A stretch of 64,000 nucleotides of DNA from Pseudomonadota bacterium (GTDB taxonomy: Bacteria; Pseudomonadota; Gammaproteobacteria; Steroidobacterales; Steroidobacteraceae), in NCBI GenBank assembly GCA_018241505.1, contig JAFEDS010000013.1, positions 373,417 through 437,416 on the forward strand. The letters run 5' to 3'. The notes beneath the pieces are model-generated. The model saw only the letters and a program-made list of their open reading frames with translations, was not told where the DNA came from and ran no database searches. Positions 8,218 through 15,052 of the stretch are shown here, piece by piece (positions within the stretch are counted from its first letter, which is position 1; each line of letters begins with the position of its first letter). A program made the translations under genes and the position numbers.

Positions 8218-9903
8218 ATGGCTGAAGAAAAGAAACCAGGAATGGGGGTGAGCAGCGCCGGTGATGCGGGCGCAGTAACTTCCGCCGATACGGCTGGCGG
8301 CGCTGCGGGCAAGTCCCCGGCGGCGGCCGGTGGTCCCGGGGCCGGGCGCCCGGGTGGGCCGCCGCAACTGCAGCCCCTCACGGGCAGCGCGCTGACGATT
8401 GGCACCATCGCGCTCTCGCTCGCGACGTTCATGAACGTGCTCGATACGTCCATCGCGAACGTGTCGATTCCCGCGATCTCGGGTGACCTCGGTGTCTCGC
8501 CCGATCAAGGAACGTGGGTGATCACGTCATTCGGTGTTGCCAACGCCATCTCCTTGCCCCTGACCGGCTGGCTCACGCGAACCTTCGGCCAGGTAAAGCT
8601 GTTCATCTGGTCGGTCGGCCTTTTCACGCTCGCGTCATTCCTTTGTGCGCTTGCTCCCTCGCTGGAGTTGTTAATTCTGTTCCGCGTACTGCAGGGCGCC
8701 GTCGCGGGTCCGATGATGCCCATTTCACAAGCGCTCCTGCTGTCGAGCTATCCAAAGGCGAAAGCGGGTGCTGCATTGGGCATGTGGTCGATTACCACGC
8801 TGGTTGCACCGGTGGTTGGCCCCGTGTTGGGCGGATGGATTACCGACAACATTTCCTGGCCTTGGATCTTCTACATCAATGTCCCAGTTGGCATAGTCGC
8901 CGGCGCCGCCACGTGGGTCATTTACAAGTCGCGTGAGACCCCGACCGTGAAGCTCCCGATTGACAAGATCGGCTTGTTCCTGCTCGTGCTGTGGGTCGGC
9001 GCCATGCAGATCATGCTCGACAAGGGCAAGGACCTCGACTGGTTCAACTCGGGGCAGATCATTACCCTGGCGACAGTCGCCCTGGTGGGATTCACCCTGT
9101 TTCTCATCTGGGAGTTGACTGAAGAACATCCCATCGTCGATTTGTCCCTGTTCAGCCGGCGCAACTTCCTCATCAGCACTGTCGCCATGCTGCTGGCCTA
9201 CGGCCTGTTCTTCGGCAACGTGGTACTGCTGCCGCTGTGGTTGCAGCAATACATGGGATACACCGCAACGCTCGCCGGCCTCGTGCTGGCGCCGGTCGGA
9301 CTGTTCGCGATCTTCATGACTCCCATTGTTGCCCGCTTGACCGACCGGGTCGATCCTCGCATCTTCGTAACGATCGCTTTCAGTGTGTTCGCAATCGTGT
9401 TGTTCATGAGACAGCACTTCAACACTAACGCCACTATCGGTGTATTGCTCGTGCCGACGCTGGTCCAGGGTATCGCAATGGCGTTCTTCTTTATTCCCCT
9501 GATTGCCATGGCGCTGTCCGGCTTGGCGCCAGAGCGAATTCCCGCTGCCTCGGGCTTGTTCAACTTCGCACGTATCACCGCCGGTTCGTTCGGCACGTCA
9601 ATCACCACCACTCTGTGGGATCGCCGTGCGACTCTCCACCACTCGCAGTTGGTGGAGCATATGACCGGCAGCGACCCCGCCTCGGCGCAGGCTCTGGCTA
9701 CATTGCAGGCCGGCGGTCTCGGCCAACAGCAGAGTTACGGAGTGCTGAACCGGTTGGTGGACCAGCAGGCGTTCATGCTGTCCGCGGACGACATCTTTTA
9801 CGTGTCGGGGCTGTTGTTTCTGGCGTTGATATTGGTTATCTGGCTGGCGAAGCCGGAGAAGGGTGGGCCGCAGTCGAAGGAGGCTGCGAGCGGGGCGCAC
9901 TGA
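8218..9903 (+). CDS. DHA2-family MFS drug exporter (EmrB-like)
   Basis: A 561-residue, 14-helix major facilitator transporter that exports drugs by proton antiport. Family landmarks are the helix-1 motif LATFMNVLDTSIANVSIPAISGDL, the GWLTRTFGQVKLF loop (motif A region), the motif C-like helix 5 stretch VAPVVGPVLGGWITDNISWPWIFYINVPVG, and a C-terminal set of helices. It is unusual in having about 55 Gly/Ala/Pro-rich residues before the first helix, whereas EmrB starts almost directly with it. This cytoplasmic tail looks disordered. The gene ends the OMF-EmrA-EmrB operon. Confidence 0.94.
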   Translation: MAEEKKPGMGVSSAGDAGAVTSADTAGGAAGKSPAAAGGPGAGRPGGPPQLQPLTGSALTIGTIALSLATFMNVLDTSIANVSIPAISGDLGVSPDQGTWVITSFGVANAISLPLTGWLTRTFGQVKLFIWSVGLFTLASFLCALAPSLELLILFRVLQGAVAGPMMPISQALLLSSYPKAKAGAALGMWSITTLVAPVVGPVLGGWITDNISWPWIFYINVPVGIVAGAATWVIYKSRETPTVKLPIDKIGLFLLVLWVGAMQIMLDKGKDLDWFNSGQIITLATVALVGFTLFLIWELTEEHPIVDLSLFSRRNFLISTVAMLLAYGLFFGNVVLLPLWLQQYMGYTATLAGLVLAPVGLFAIFMTPIVARLTDRVDPRIFVTIAFSVFAIVLFMRQHFNTNATIGVLLVPTLVQGIAMAFFFIPLIAMALSGLAPERIPAASGLFNFARITAGSFGTSITTTLWDRRATLHHSQLVEHMTGSDPASAQALATLQAGGLGQQQSYGVLNRLVDQQAFMLSADDIFYVSGLLFLALILVIWLAKPEKGGPQSKEAASGAH

Positions 9904-9909
9904 CGCAAG

Positions 9910-9933
9910 CTTCGCGGCGTGGTCGCCACGAAG
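9910..9933 (+). terminator. Hairpin after the EmrB-like gene
   Basis: Arms CTTCGCGGCG (9910-9919) and CGCCACGAAG (9924-9933) pair with one G-T mismatch around a four-base loop, seven bases after the stop. No clear U-run follows, so termination is only possible. The right arm belongs to the direct repeat that starts at 9926. Confidence 0.35.
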
Positions 9934-9966
9934 TGAGGGCCCCGTCAACCGCTGATTCGGCGGAAT
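9926..9966. repeat. 41-bp direct repeat, left copy
   Basis: Matches 10905-10945 at 38 of 41 positions. On the minus strand this copy still encodes FRRISG followed by TGA, the exact C-terminus of the HTH antitoxin gene at 10924-11406. It is therefore a relic of that gene's 3' end now lying on the other side of the NYN gene. Confidence 0.8.
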
Positions 9967-9997
9967 GTTTCGCGACAATCCGACTCCTGATGTGCAA

Positions 9998-10795
9998 TCA
10001 GAGTCCAAACTCCAGGGCATAGGCCTCCATGTATATTCTGAGCTCTCGGGCAGAGTCGTCTCGCTCGCACATTGCGATTGGAATTCGGTTGTCCAGGTGT
10101 CTACAAGGCTGATGCATCCACTTGTGCGCAGCACCTACGCTGCCCCGCACTCGTTTCGCCTCATTGAAGATCGGAACAAGAAGATCGGGTCGCGGGTACC
10201 ACGAGAGAGGCTTACGCACCACGCTGTTATGTCGGCGCACGAGGGGCGGAAGTTGACTGCATGCGAGTTCGTCGTCGAGGATATCCCTGCGTACCCAGTC
10301 GGCGTGCTTTTCGAGTTGCGCATTGACATTCCCGGCTAGAATCGCATCGCTATAAGCATGCAAGGCGAGCGCCACATCTGACTGCTTTTCTTCCAGCTTC
10401 CAGATTTCCACTCGGTCGCAGTCACGTGCGGCTTTGCCTTCTTCGCATTTGTAGGCACGCGCCGGTCGCGCGTGGTAATAGCCGCTCACCATCTCAAAAT
10501 CATCGCTCGAGTGCCCGGCCAGTGCGTCGTAATAGTAAAGTTGTCGGGAGCTCGAATTGTCTGATTTCGCGAAGGACTCGAGAATGGGTGCGCTGAAATA
10601 CTTGATTGCGGGGGTAACGAACCGATAGCGAATCGGCTCGGCGCTTGGCTCATGAATAGTATCGGTCAAAATTCGACCGGCAAAAGCGCGAAGATCCAGC
10701 CACTTGTGCGAGGAATTCTTCAGGCGACCGAAATATAGGTTGTAACCGTCAACATACACACGGGTTCGAAGCGCGTGAGAGTGTCGCGGTTGCAT
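9998..10795 (-). CDS. NYN-domain (PIN-like) protein with internal deletion and an Xre/MbcA-like C-terminus
   Basis: 265 residues. The N-terminus has the NYN signature VYVDGYNLYFG (first acidic residue of a PIN-like nuclease), then IKYFSAPIL and an EKQSDVALALHAYSDAI helix. In homologues I recall, this helix is followed by a strand with a VTNDTD acidic motif and about 40 further residues before AHWVR...ELAASQLP. Here DAILAG runs straight into NVNAQLEKHADWVRR, so that part appears deleted in frame and the predicted active site is incomplete. The C-terminus (KWMHQPCRHLDNRIPIAM and following) resembles the DUF2384/MbcA-ParS domain of Xre-type antitoxins. The gene stands alone between two 41-bp direct repeats. 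It may be an inactive relic. Confidence 0.75.
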   Translation of the reverse strand: MQPRHSHALRTRVYVDGYNLYFGRLKNSSHKWLDLRAFAGRILTDTIHEPSAEPIRYRFVTPAIKYFSAPILESFAKSDNSSSRQLYYYDALAGHSSDDFEMVSGYYHARPARAYKCEEGKAARDCDRVEIWKLEEKQSDVALALHAYSDAILAGNVNAQLEKHADWVRRDILDDELACSQLPPLVRRHNSVVRKPLSWYPRPDLLVPIFNEAKRVRGSVGAAHKWMHQPCRHLDNRIPIAMCERDDSARELRIYMEAYALEFGL

Positions 10796-10817
10796 GGTAA
10801 CTACAAAGACCAGAAAT

Positions 10818-10845
10818 GCAAAGACCGCCTTGCGGCGGCCTTTGC
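10818..10845 (-). terminator. Hairpin between the toxin-antitoxin unit and the NYN gene
   Basis: Arms GCAAAGACCGCC (10818-10829) and GGCGGCCTTTGC (10834-10845) pair at 11 of 12 positions around a four-base loop. Read leftward it lies about 80 bases after the HTH antitoxin stop and is followed by a weak T-rich stretch (ATTTCTGG), so it probably ends the toxin-antitoxin transcript. Confidence 0.5.
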
Positions 10846-10904
10846 GCCCGGGCGCCTATCCGTACTTGTCGGATAAATCAGCCAGGGAGGTTGTGTACAT
10901 GTCA

Positions 10905-10945
10905 CCACGAAGCGAGGGCCGCGTCAACCGCTAATTCGGCGGAAT
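10905..10945. repeat. 41-bp direct repeat, right copy
   Basis: This copy covers the last codons (FRRISG and stop) of the HTH antitoxin gene and about 20 bases beyond. The left copy at 9926-9966 differs at only three positions. The two copies bracket the NYN gene with 979 bases between their starts. Confidence 0.8.
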
Positions 10946-11406
10946 TTGCCCTTTAAATCGGGCCGCCACGGCGGGCTCGAAGTTGGATTGTGGTGGTAGC
11001 GGATGGTCCGGGGCTCGCGGACGCCCAGGGTGCCGATTTGTCGGACGATGTCGGCCAGCGGTTTGGTTGATTGGCCAGTAAGATCCCGAAACACCAGCCG
11101 GATGGCGTGGTCTGCCTGTTTGGGCACGTGCTCCAACTTCTCCCAGCGGCGAACTGACTGATCGTCTATGCCAAGTAACTCGGCGAGCTGCGCCTGAGTC
11201 AGCTCGAGTAGTTTGCGGATAAAACGAGCTTCGGGACCGGTGAGGGAGGGCTTTTCTTCCACCAGTGACAGCGCGAGCGTTGTGTGCAAATCTTCCACCG
11301 CCTCAATGGAAAACCCTTTGCCGTAGGGCGTTGCAACTTCGCGATAGCCGTTGGTCAAATGGACGTTGGGCAGGCCGCATTCACGGTAGTGGTACGTTGC
11401 ATTCAT
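10924..11406 (-). CDS. HTH antitoxin/regulator of a DUF4258 toxin pair
   Basis: 160 residues from the ATG at 11406, which overlaps the upstream stop (ATGA); a longer frame exists but would lie inside the toxin gene. Residues about 1-25 (YHYRECGLPNVHLTNGYRE) begin a small N-terminal domain. A helix-turn-helix of the Xre type follows at about residues 55-95: FIRKLLELTQAQLAELLGIDDQSVRRWEK. A Leu/Arg-rich C-terminal part may mediate dimerisation. By analogy with MqsR/MqsA- and HigBA-like modules it should neutralise the upstream gene product and repress the operon. The N-terminal domain retains a single Cys, so it is not a zinc-binding MqsA domain. Confidence 0.8.
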   Translation of the reverse strand: MNATYHYRECGLPNVHLTNGYREVATPYGKGFSIEAVEDLHTTLALSLVEEKPSLTGPEARFIRKLLELTQAQLAELLGIDDQSVRRWEKLEHVPKQADHAIRLVFRDLTGQSTKPLADIVRQIGTLGVREPRTIRYHHNPTSSPPWRPDLKGKFRRISG

Positions 11407-11702
11407 AGGATGACTGAAACAGTGACAACGACCATGTCCGGTGATTTGTCGGGCAGCTCCACAACAAGACGCAGCCATTCGCCGTTGACAATCGCCTCCA
11501 CGTCGTAGCGGCACTCGTTGCTTTCCGAATCGGATGGCGCATAGGGTCCGCGGGCTGCTTTACCACGGCTCAAGCAACGATGTACGTCCAGGAAGTCGAT
11601 ACCGAACTCCCGCATTTGCAAGAGGGCATTGGGTGCGAGGACGGTCAGCTCAGACCGGGCTGCCCGCTCGCGAATGACTTGCTGAGCGTCAGACCGTTTC
11701 AT
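11403..11702 (-). CDS. DUF4258-type putative toxin
   Basis: A 99-residue protein with the DUF4258 arrangement: an N-terminal helix, LQMREFGIDFLDVHRCLSRG, the strand CRYDVEAIVNGEWLRLVVEL and a closing VVVTVSVIL strand. DUF4258 proteins resemble RelE/MqsR-fold mRNA interferases and are usually encoded directly before an HTH antitoxin, as here. Toxicity is inferred from family and context; no catalytic residues can be named with confidence. The start is ATG with GCAGAT before it and no strong ribosome binding site. Confidence 0.75.
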   Translation of the reverse strand: MKRSDAQQVIRERAARSELTVLAPNALLQMREFGIDFLDVHRCLSRGKAARGPYAPSDSESNECRYDVEAIVNGEWLRLVVELPDKSPDMVVVTVSVIL

Positions 11703-11781
11703 CTGCGAGCTCCTGCGTTGCTGTTACCTGTGAGGCAGGTTAACGCGGGGTAGGCACAGAATATTTGCCAATTTACGGAGG

Positions 11782-12396
11782 CTATTGGGGCAGTGAGCCG
11801 CGGCGCCAGACGATATAGGAGTAGCCGATCGGACAGAGGCAGGTGGCGAGAAGTAGAGCAAGCATAATCGTCGTTGAGGCGTGCGCGATGCCGGCGCAAA
11901 AGACCGCGATTCCACCCAACACATACACCGGCCCAGCGACTCGATGCGTCCGCTCCCACACGCGAGGGTCGTCCATGGTCCAATACGTGCGAATGCCGAC
12001 GAAGTAGTTCCACGTCAGCTTGCCGAGGATGTTACCCACGACAATCAGGAAGATACCGAGGCCCATAAACACATAGGTGAATGGTGGATCCGTCGGATGC
12101 ATCGCGGCAAACAGACTCACGCCGCTGAAGTAACACATGAGGCCCGCCACGGCGTTGATGATGATGGTGGTGGTGCGCTTTGGGCTCAACACCCACACTA
12201 AGGTGGCAGTAACGATGGCGGTTAGGATGGGTACGATCCACGCCGCCCACCATTTAGGGAAGTAGCCGTCGGGCTGTCCGTGTGAGTCCCAATGAAGAGG
12301 CATCAGATCGGGAAGACGGGTATAGCTGAGCGCGGTGGCTGCAAAGGTGATCAGAACGAACCAGGCCGCGGCTGGGTAGCGAGCGTTTGAGGTCAC
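11782..12396 (-). CDS. SdpI-family membrane protein
   Basis: 204 residues with about six hydrophobic segments. The N-terminal half matches the DUF1648 region: YTRLPDLMPLHWDSHGQPDGYFPKWW. The C-terminal half matches SdpI: GNILGKLTWNYFVGIRTYWTMDDPRVWERTHRVAG. In Bacillus subtilis, SdpI confers immunity to the cannibalism toxin SdpC and sequesters the repressor SdpR at the membrane. The start is the GTG overlapping the stop of the upstream ArsR-type gene (GTGA). No sdpABC toxin genes are present here, so the role could be immunity to foreign toxins or an unrelated envelope function. Confidence 0.88.
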   Translation of the reverse strand: MTSNARYPAAAWFVLITFAATALSYTRLPDLMPLHWDSHGQPDGYFPKWWAAWIVPILTAIVTATLVWVLSPKRTTTIIINAVAGLMCYFSGVSLFAAMHPTDPPFTYVFMGLGIFLIVVGNILGKLTWNYFVGIRTYWTMDDPRVWERTHRVAGPVYVLGGIAVFCAGIAHASTTIMLALLLATCLCPIGYSYIVWRRGSLPQ

Positions 12397-12677
12397 ACGG
12401 ATTTCCTTCGCGGCACAGGAGACCGCACCAGATCGAGCACCAACACCGCGAGGTCTTCGAGAACCGAGGTATTGAGGGAATAGACCTGTTCCTGCCCGCG
12501 CCGCTCGCTGCGGATGAGATCGGCTTCCTTCAGGATATTGAAGTGGTAGGAAAGGGATCCCTTGGTGATATCGAATTCAGCGGCGATCTCGCCGGCCGTG
12601 CGCGAGCCGGCCTGCAGCACCTGCAATATCTTGCGGCGCTGGGGATCGGCAATGGCTTTGAAGACCGAGTCACGCAT
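12393..12677 (-). CDS. ArsR/SdpR-type autorepressor
   Basis: A 94-residue winged-helix protein: VFKAIADPQRRKILQVLQAGSRTAGEIAAEFDITKGSLSYHFNILKEADLIRSERRG is the ArsR fold with recognition helix KGSLSYHFN, typical of the SdpR branch. It lacks the metal-binding CVC motif of metal sensors. In the known system SdpR represses sdpRI until SdpI captures it. The gene is translationally coupled to the SdpI-like gene, and a perfect dyad covers its start codon. Confidence 0.9.
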   Translation of the reverse strand: MRDSVFKAIADPQRRKILQVLQAGSRTAGEIAAEFDITKGSLSYHFNILKEADLIRSERRGQEQVYSLNTSVLEDLAVLVLDLVRSPVPRRKSV

Positions 12678-12703
12678 ATATTTTGATAACCATCAAAATA
12701 TAT
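12676..12703. promoter_or_regulatory. Perfect 12-bp dyad operator of sdpRI
   Basis: ATATATTTTGAT (12676-12687), AACC, then ATCAAAATATAT (12692-12703) form a perfect inverted repeat. It begins within the start codon of the SdpR-like gene and extends upstream, where it would cover the promoter. A further ATTATCAAA half-site follows immediately. The geometry fits a dimeric ArsR-family repressor. Confidence 0.7.
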
Positions 12704-12752
12704 ATTATCAAAGGACTGATGGCAATGGACTCGAAAAAGTGGCGGTGGGTCG

Positions 12753-13474
12753 TCAGCGTGCCTGGTCTACGTGCGCGCGTTGGGCGATTTGCTGCTCTGC
12801 TCGGCGCGCGGCCAGCGCCAACCGCTCTAGAAGAACGGGGCGGGGTGGCAACGTTGTCAGGTACTCAGCGACATGAATGCCTGATTTGTCGAGTTCCAGC
12901 AACTCAATCTGTTCGGCCTTCTTGCCGGTGCAAAGAATAATCCCGAGCGGAGGCGCTTCTTTCGGTTCGCGCTCATACTTATCCAGCCACCGAAGATACA
13001 ATTCCATCTGACCTTTGTATGCAGCCTTGAAGTCCCCAACTTTGAGCTCCATGGCAACGAGTCGGTGCAACTTTCGATTGTAGAGCAACAGGTCGAGGTA
13101 GAAGTCGTCCCCATCCAGTTGAATGCGCTTCTGTCGGGCGACGAAGCTAGGTTCTTCTCAGTGAAGCTTCTCCCATACCCGCGAACCAACTGAATAGATA
13201 GACGTGCAATGATTTTGTCCCCGTATTCAGCTCGTTCCCCGACCAGAACTTCCTTGTGGATACGTCGGCCGATGCGCCAAAACAGCAGGGTTAACTCGCT
13301 GTTCACTCTCGTCGCTGCACTTTGTCGCGCAGTCTCGATCAGCGCTTTGACGTCTTCCAGCAGTGTGTGCGGGGAGCTTGAAGATCGGACCAACATTTCG
13401 GCCTGCGCGAGATTTCCGTTGACGGGATCGTACTCGTGCTTGCGAAAATTGCTGCCGACAGAAGTCGGCGGCAT
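12753..13474 (-). pseudogene. Broken DUF1016/YhcG-like PDDEXK nuclease gene
   Basis: Two frames carry the two ends of one DUF1016 protein. The 5' part (down to about 13150) encodes LLEDVKALIETARQ...NSELTLLFWRIGRRI and LVRGYGRSFTEKNL. The sequence then jumps to another frame encoding SFVARQKRIQLDGDDFYLDLLLYNRKLHRLVAMELKVGDFK (in pieces), which is the nuclease domain, ending at 12753. Roughly 130 residues expected between these parts are absent, so a deletion at about 13150 both removed the middle and shifted the frame. Intact relatives are restriction-like nucleases in defence or DNA-repair islands. It is very unlikely to be functional. Confidence 0.85.
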
Positions 13475-13596
13475 TGGGAAGAAGGACGCTAAGACAGGCG
13501 TTGATTCGTGCTGCTGGGTGGCGCGTCGTTTTAAGCGTTGAGGAGGGTACGGGGGGAGGGCACGAGTGCACCACGTGGGTAGGTGGTAAGCGAAAT

Positions 13597-13632
13597 CGCG
13601 CGCTGCCGGAGGCGATCCCCCGGCAGCGCGCG
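13597..13632 (-). terminator. Strong hairpin downstream of aceA
   Basis: CGCGCGCTGCCGG (13597-13609) and CCGGCAGCGCGCG (13620-13632) are perfect 13-bp arms around a ten-base loop. It lies about 100 bases beyond the aceA stop in the direction of transcription and is followed by ATTTCGCTT. It is a likely terminator or 3'-stabilising structure. Confidence 0.55.
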
Positions 13633-13732
13633 TCCAAGACCCCCTTGGTCGATTTGGCGCGGCACTGTCCGCGCGGAGCCCGGCTGCGTGTCAACCGTGT
13701 CCGGTTACGCGCCGCGGGCTACGCACCCCGGC

Positions 13733-15037
13733 CTACGCGCCCCGCTTGAACTGTTCTTCTTCGGTGCTGCCGGTCAGGGCAGTCACGGACGAATTACCAC
13801 CCGTGACAGCCTGGGTCACTTCATCGAAGTATCCGGCACCCACCTCGCGCTGGTGCTTCGTCGCCGTATAGCCGTTGGCCTCCGCGGCAAACTCCGACTG
13901 TTGGAGCGCGACATACGCCGTCATCTGCTGCGATTTGTAACCCCGGGCCAGCTCGAACATGGAGTAGTTGAGCGCGTGGAAGCCGGCGAGGGTGATGAAC
14001 TGGAACTTGTAGCCCATGGCTCCCAGCTCGCGCTGGAATTTGGCAATGGTCGCGTCATCGAGCTTGCGCTTCCAGTTGAAGGACGGCGAGCAGTTGTAGG
14101 CCAGCAGCTTGCCCGGGAATTTCTTCTGGATGGCTTCGGCGAAGTGTTTCGCCTCCTCGAGATCCGGCTTGCCCGTCTCGCACCACAACAGGTCCGCGTA
14201 CGGCGCATAGGCGAGACCGCGTGCAATTGCCTGCTCCATGCCGGCCTTCACCTGGAAGAAGCCTTCCGAAGTACGGCCCTTGGCGGTGTCAATAAACGGC
14301 CGGTCGCGCTCGTCAACATCGGAGGTCAGCAGATTGGCTGACTCAGCATCCGTGCGGGCGAGCAACACCGTGGGTACGTTGGAGACGTCGGCGGCGAGCC
14401 GCGCCGCGGCCAACTTGTTGATGGCTTCCTGGGTTGGAACGAGGACCTTGCCACCCATGTGACCGCACTTCTTGGCGGACGAGAGCTGATCCTCGAAGTG
14501 CACGCCGGCGGCGCCTGCGTCGATCATCTGTTTCATCAGCTCGAAGGCGTTCAACACGCCGCCGAAACCGGCCTCGGCGTCCGCCACAATCGGTTTGAAC
14601 CAGTCGATGGAGTCATCGCCTTCGGCATGATGCAGCTCGTCAGCGCGCTTGAGGGTCGCGTTGATACGGCGCACGACCGCCGGAACAGAGTCCGCCGGAT
14701 ACAGCGACTGGTCAGGATACATCTCACCGGCGAGGTTGGCATCGCCTGCGACCTGCCAGCCGGACAGATAGATGGCATCGAGCCCGGCCTTGACCTGTTG
14801 CATGGCTTGATTGCCGGTCAGCGCCCCGAGCGAGTTCACGAACGGCTTTTCGTTCACATACCGCCACAGCTTCTCGGATGTGAGCCGCGCGATCGAATGC
14901 TCTACAGCAATGGTTCCACGCAGCCGTACGACATCCTCCGCGCTGTAGGGGCGCTCGATTCCGCGCCAGCGGGGGCTGTCGCGCCAGGTTTTGCGTAGCT
15001 CGTCGGCGGTGGGCAGTTGCGATCGCTGCAAACTCAT
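13733..15037 (-). CDS. aceA: Isocitrate lyase
   Basis: 434 residues, the usual length for the short bacterial form. It splits isocitrate into glyoxylate and succinate as the first step of the glyoxylate shunt, in the cytoplasm. The catalytic loop KKCGHMGGK is present at about residues 190-198, with the DAEAGFGG metal/phosphate region before it and the substrate segment [10 protein letters not shown] after it. The ATG at 15037 follows malate synthase by 15 bases, giving an aceB-aceA operon. Products: glyoxylate feeds the upstream-encoded malate synthase. Presence of this operon, a regulator of the ScfR type and nearby beta-oxidation genes fits growth on fatty acids or acetate. Confidence 0.97.
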   Translation of the reverse strand: MSLQRSQLPTADELRKTWRDSPRWRGIERPYSAEDVVRLRGTIAVEHSIARLTSEKLWRYVNEKPFVNSLGALTGNQAMQQVKAGLDAIYLSGWQVAGDANLAGEMYPDQSLYPADSVPAVVRRINATLKRADELHHAEGDDSIDWFKPIVADAEAGFGGVLNAFELMKQMIDAGAAGVHFEDQLSSAKKCGHMGGKVLVPTQEAINKLAAARLAADVSNVPTVLLARTDAESANLLTSDVDERDRPFIDTAKGRTSEGFFQVKAGMEQAIARGLAYAPYADLLWCETGKPDLEEAKHFAEAIQKKFPGKLLAYNCSPSFNWKRKLDDATIAKFQRELGAMGYKFQFITLAGFHALNYSMFELARGYKSQQMTAYVALQQSEFAAEANGYTATKHQREVGAGYFDEVTQAVTGGNSSVTALTGSTEEEQFKRGA

Positions 15038-15052
15038 TGTGTCAGTTCTCCG

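Noticed and set aside
9904-13474. Integron cassette array
   Set aside because: Small accessory genes and a repeat suggested attC sites, but the repeats are direct copies of a gene end, not imperfect attC palindromes with recombination core sites, and no integrase is present.
13475-13732. Small open frames in the aceA 3' region
   Set aside because: Frames here are short, lack ribosome binding sites and are interrupted by the strong hairpin at 13597-13632. I see only the hairpin in this 258-base region.
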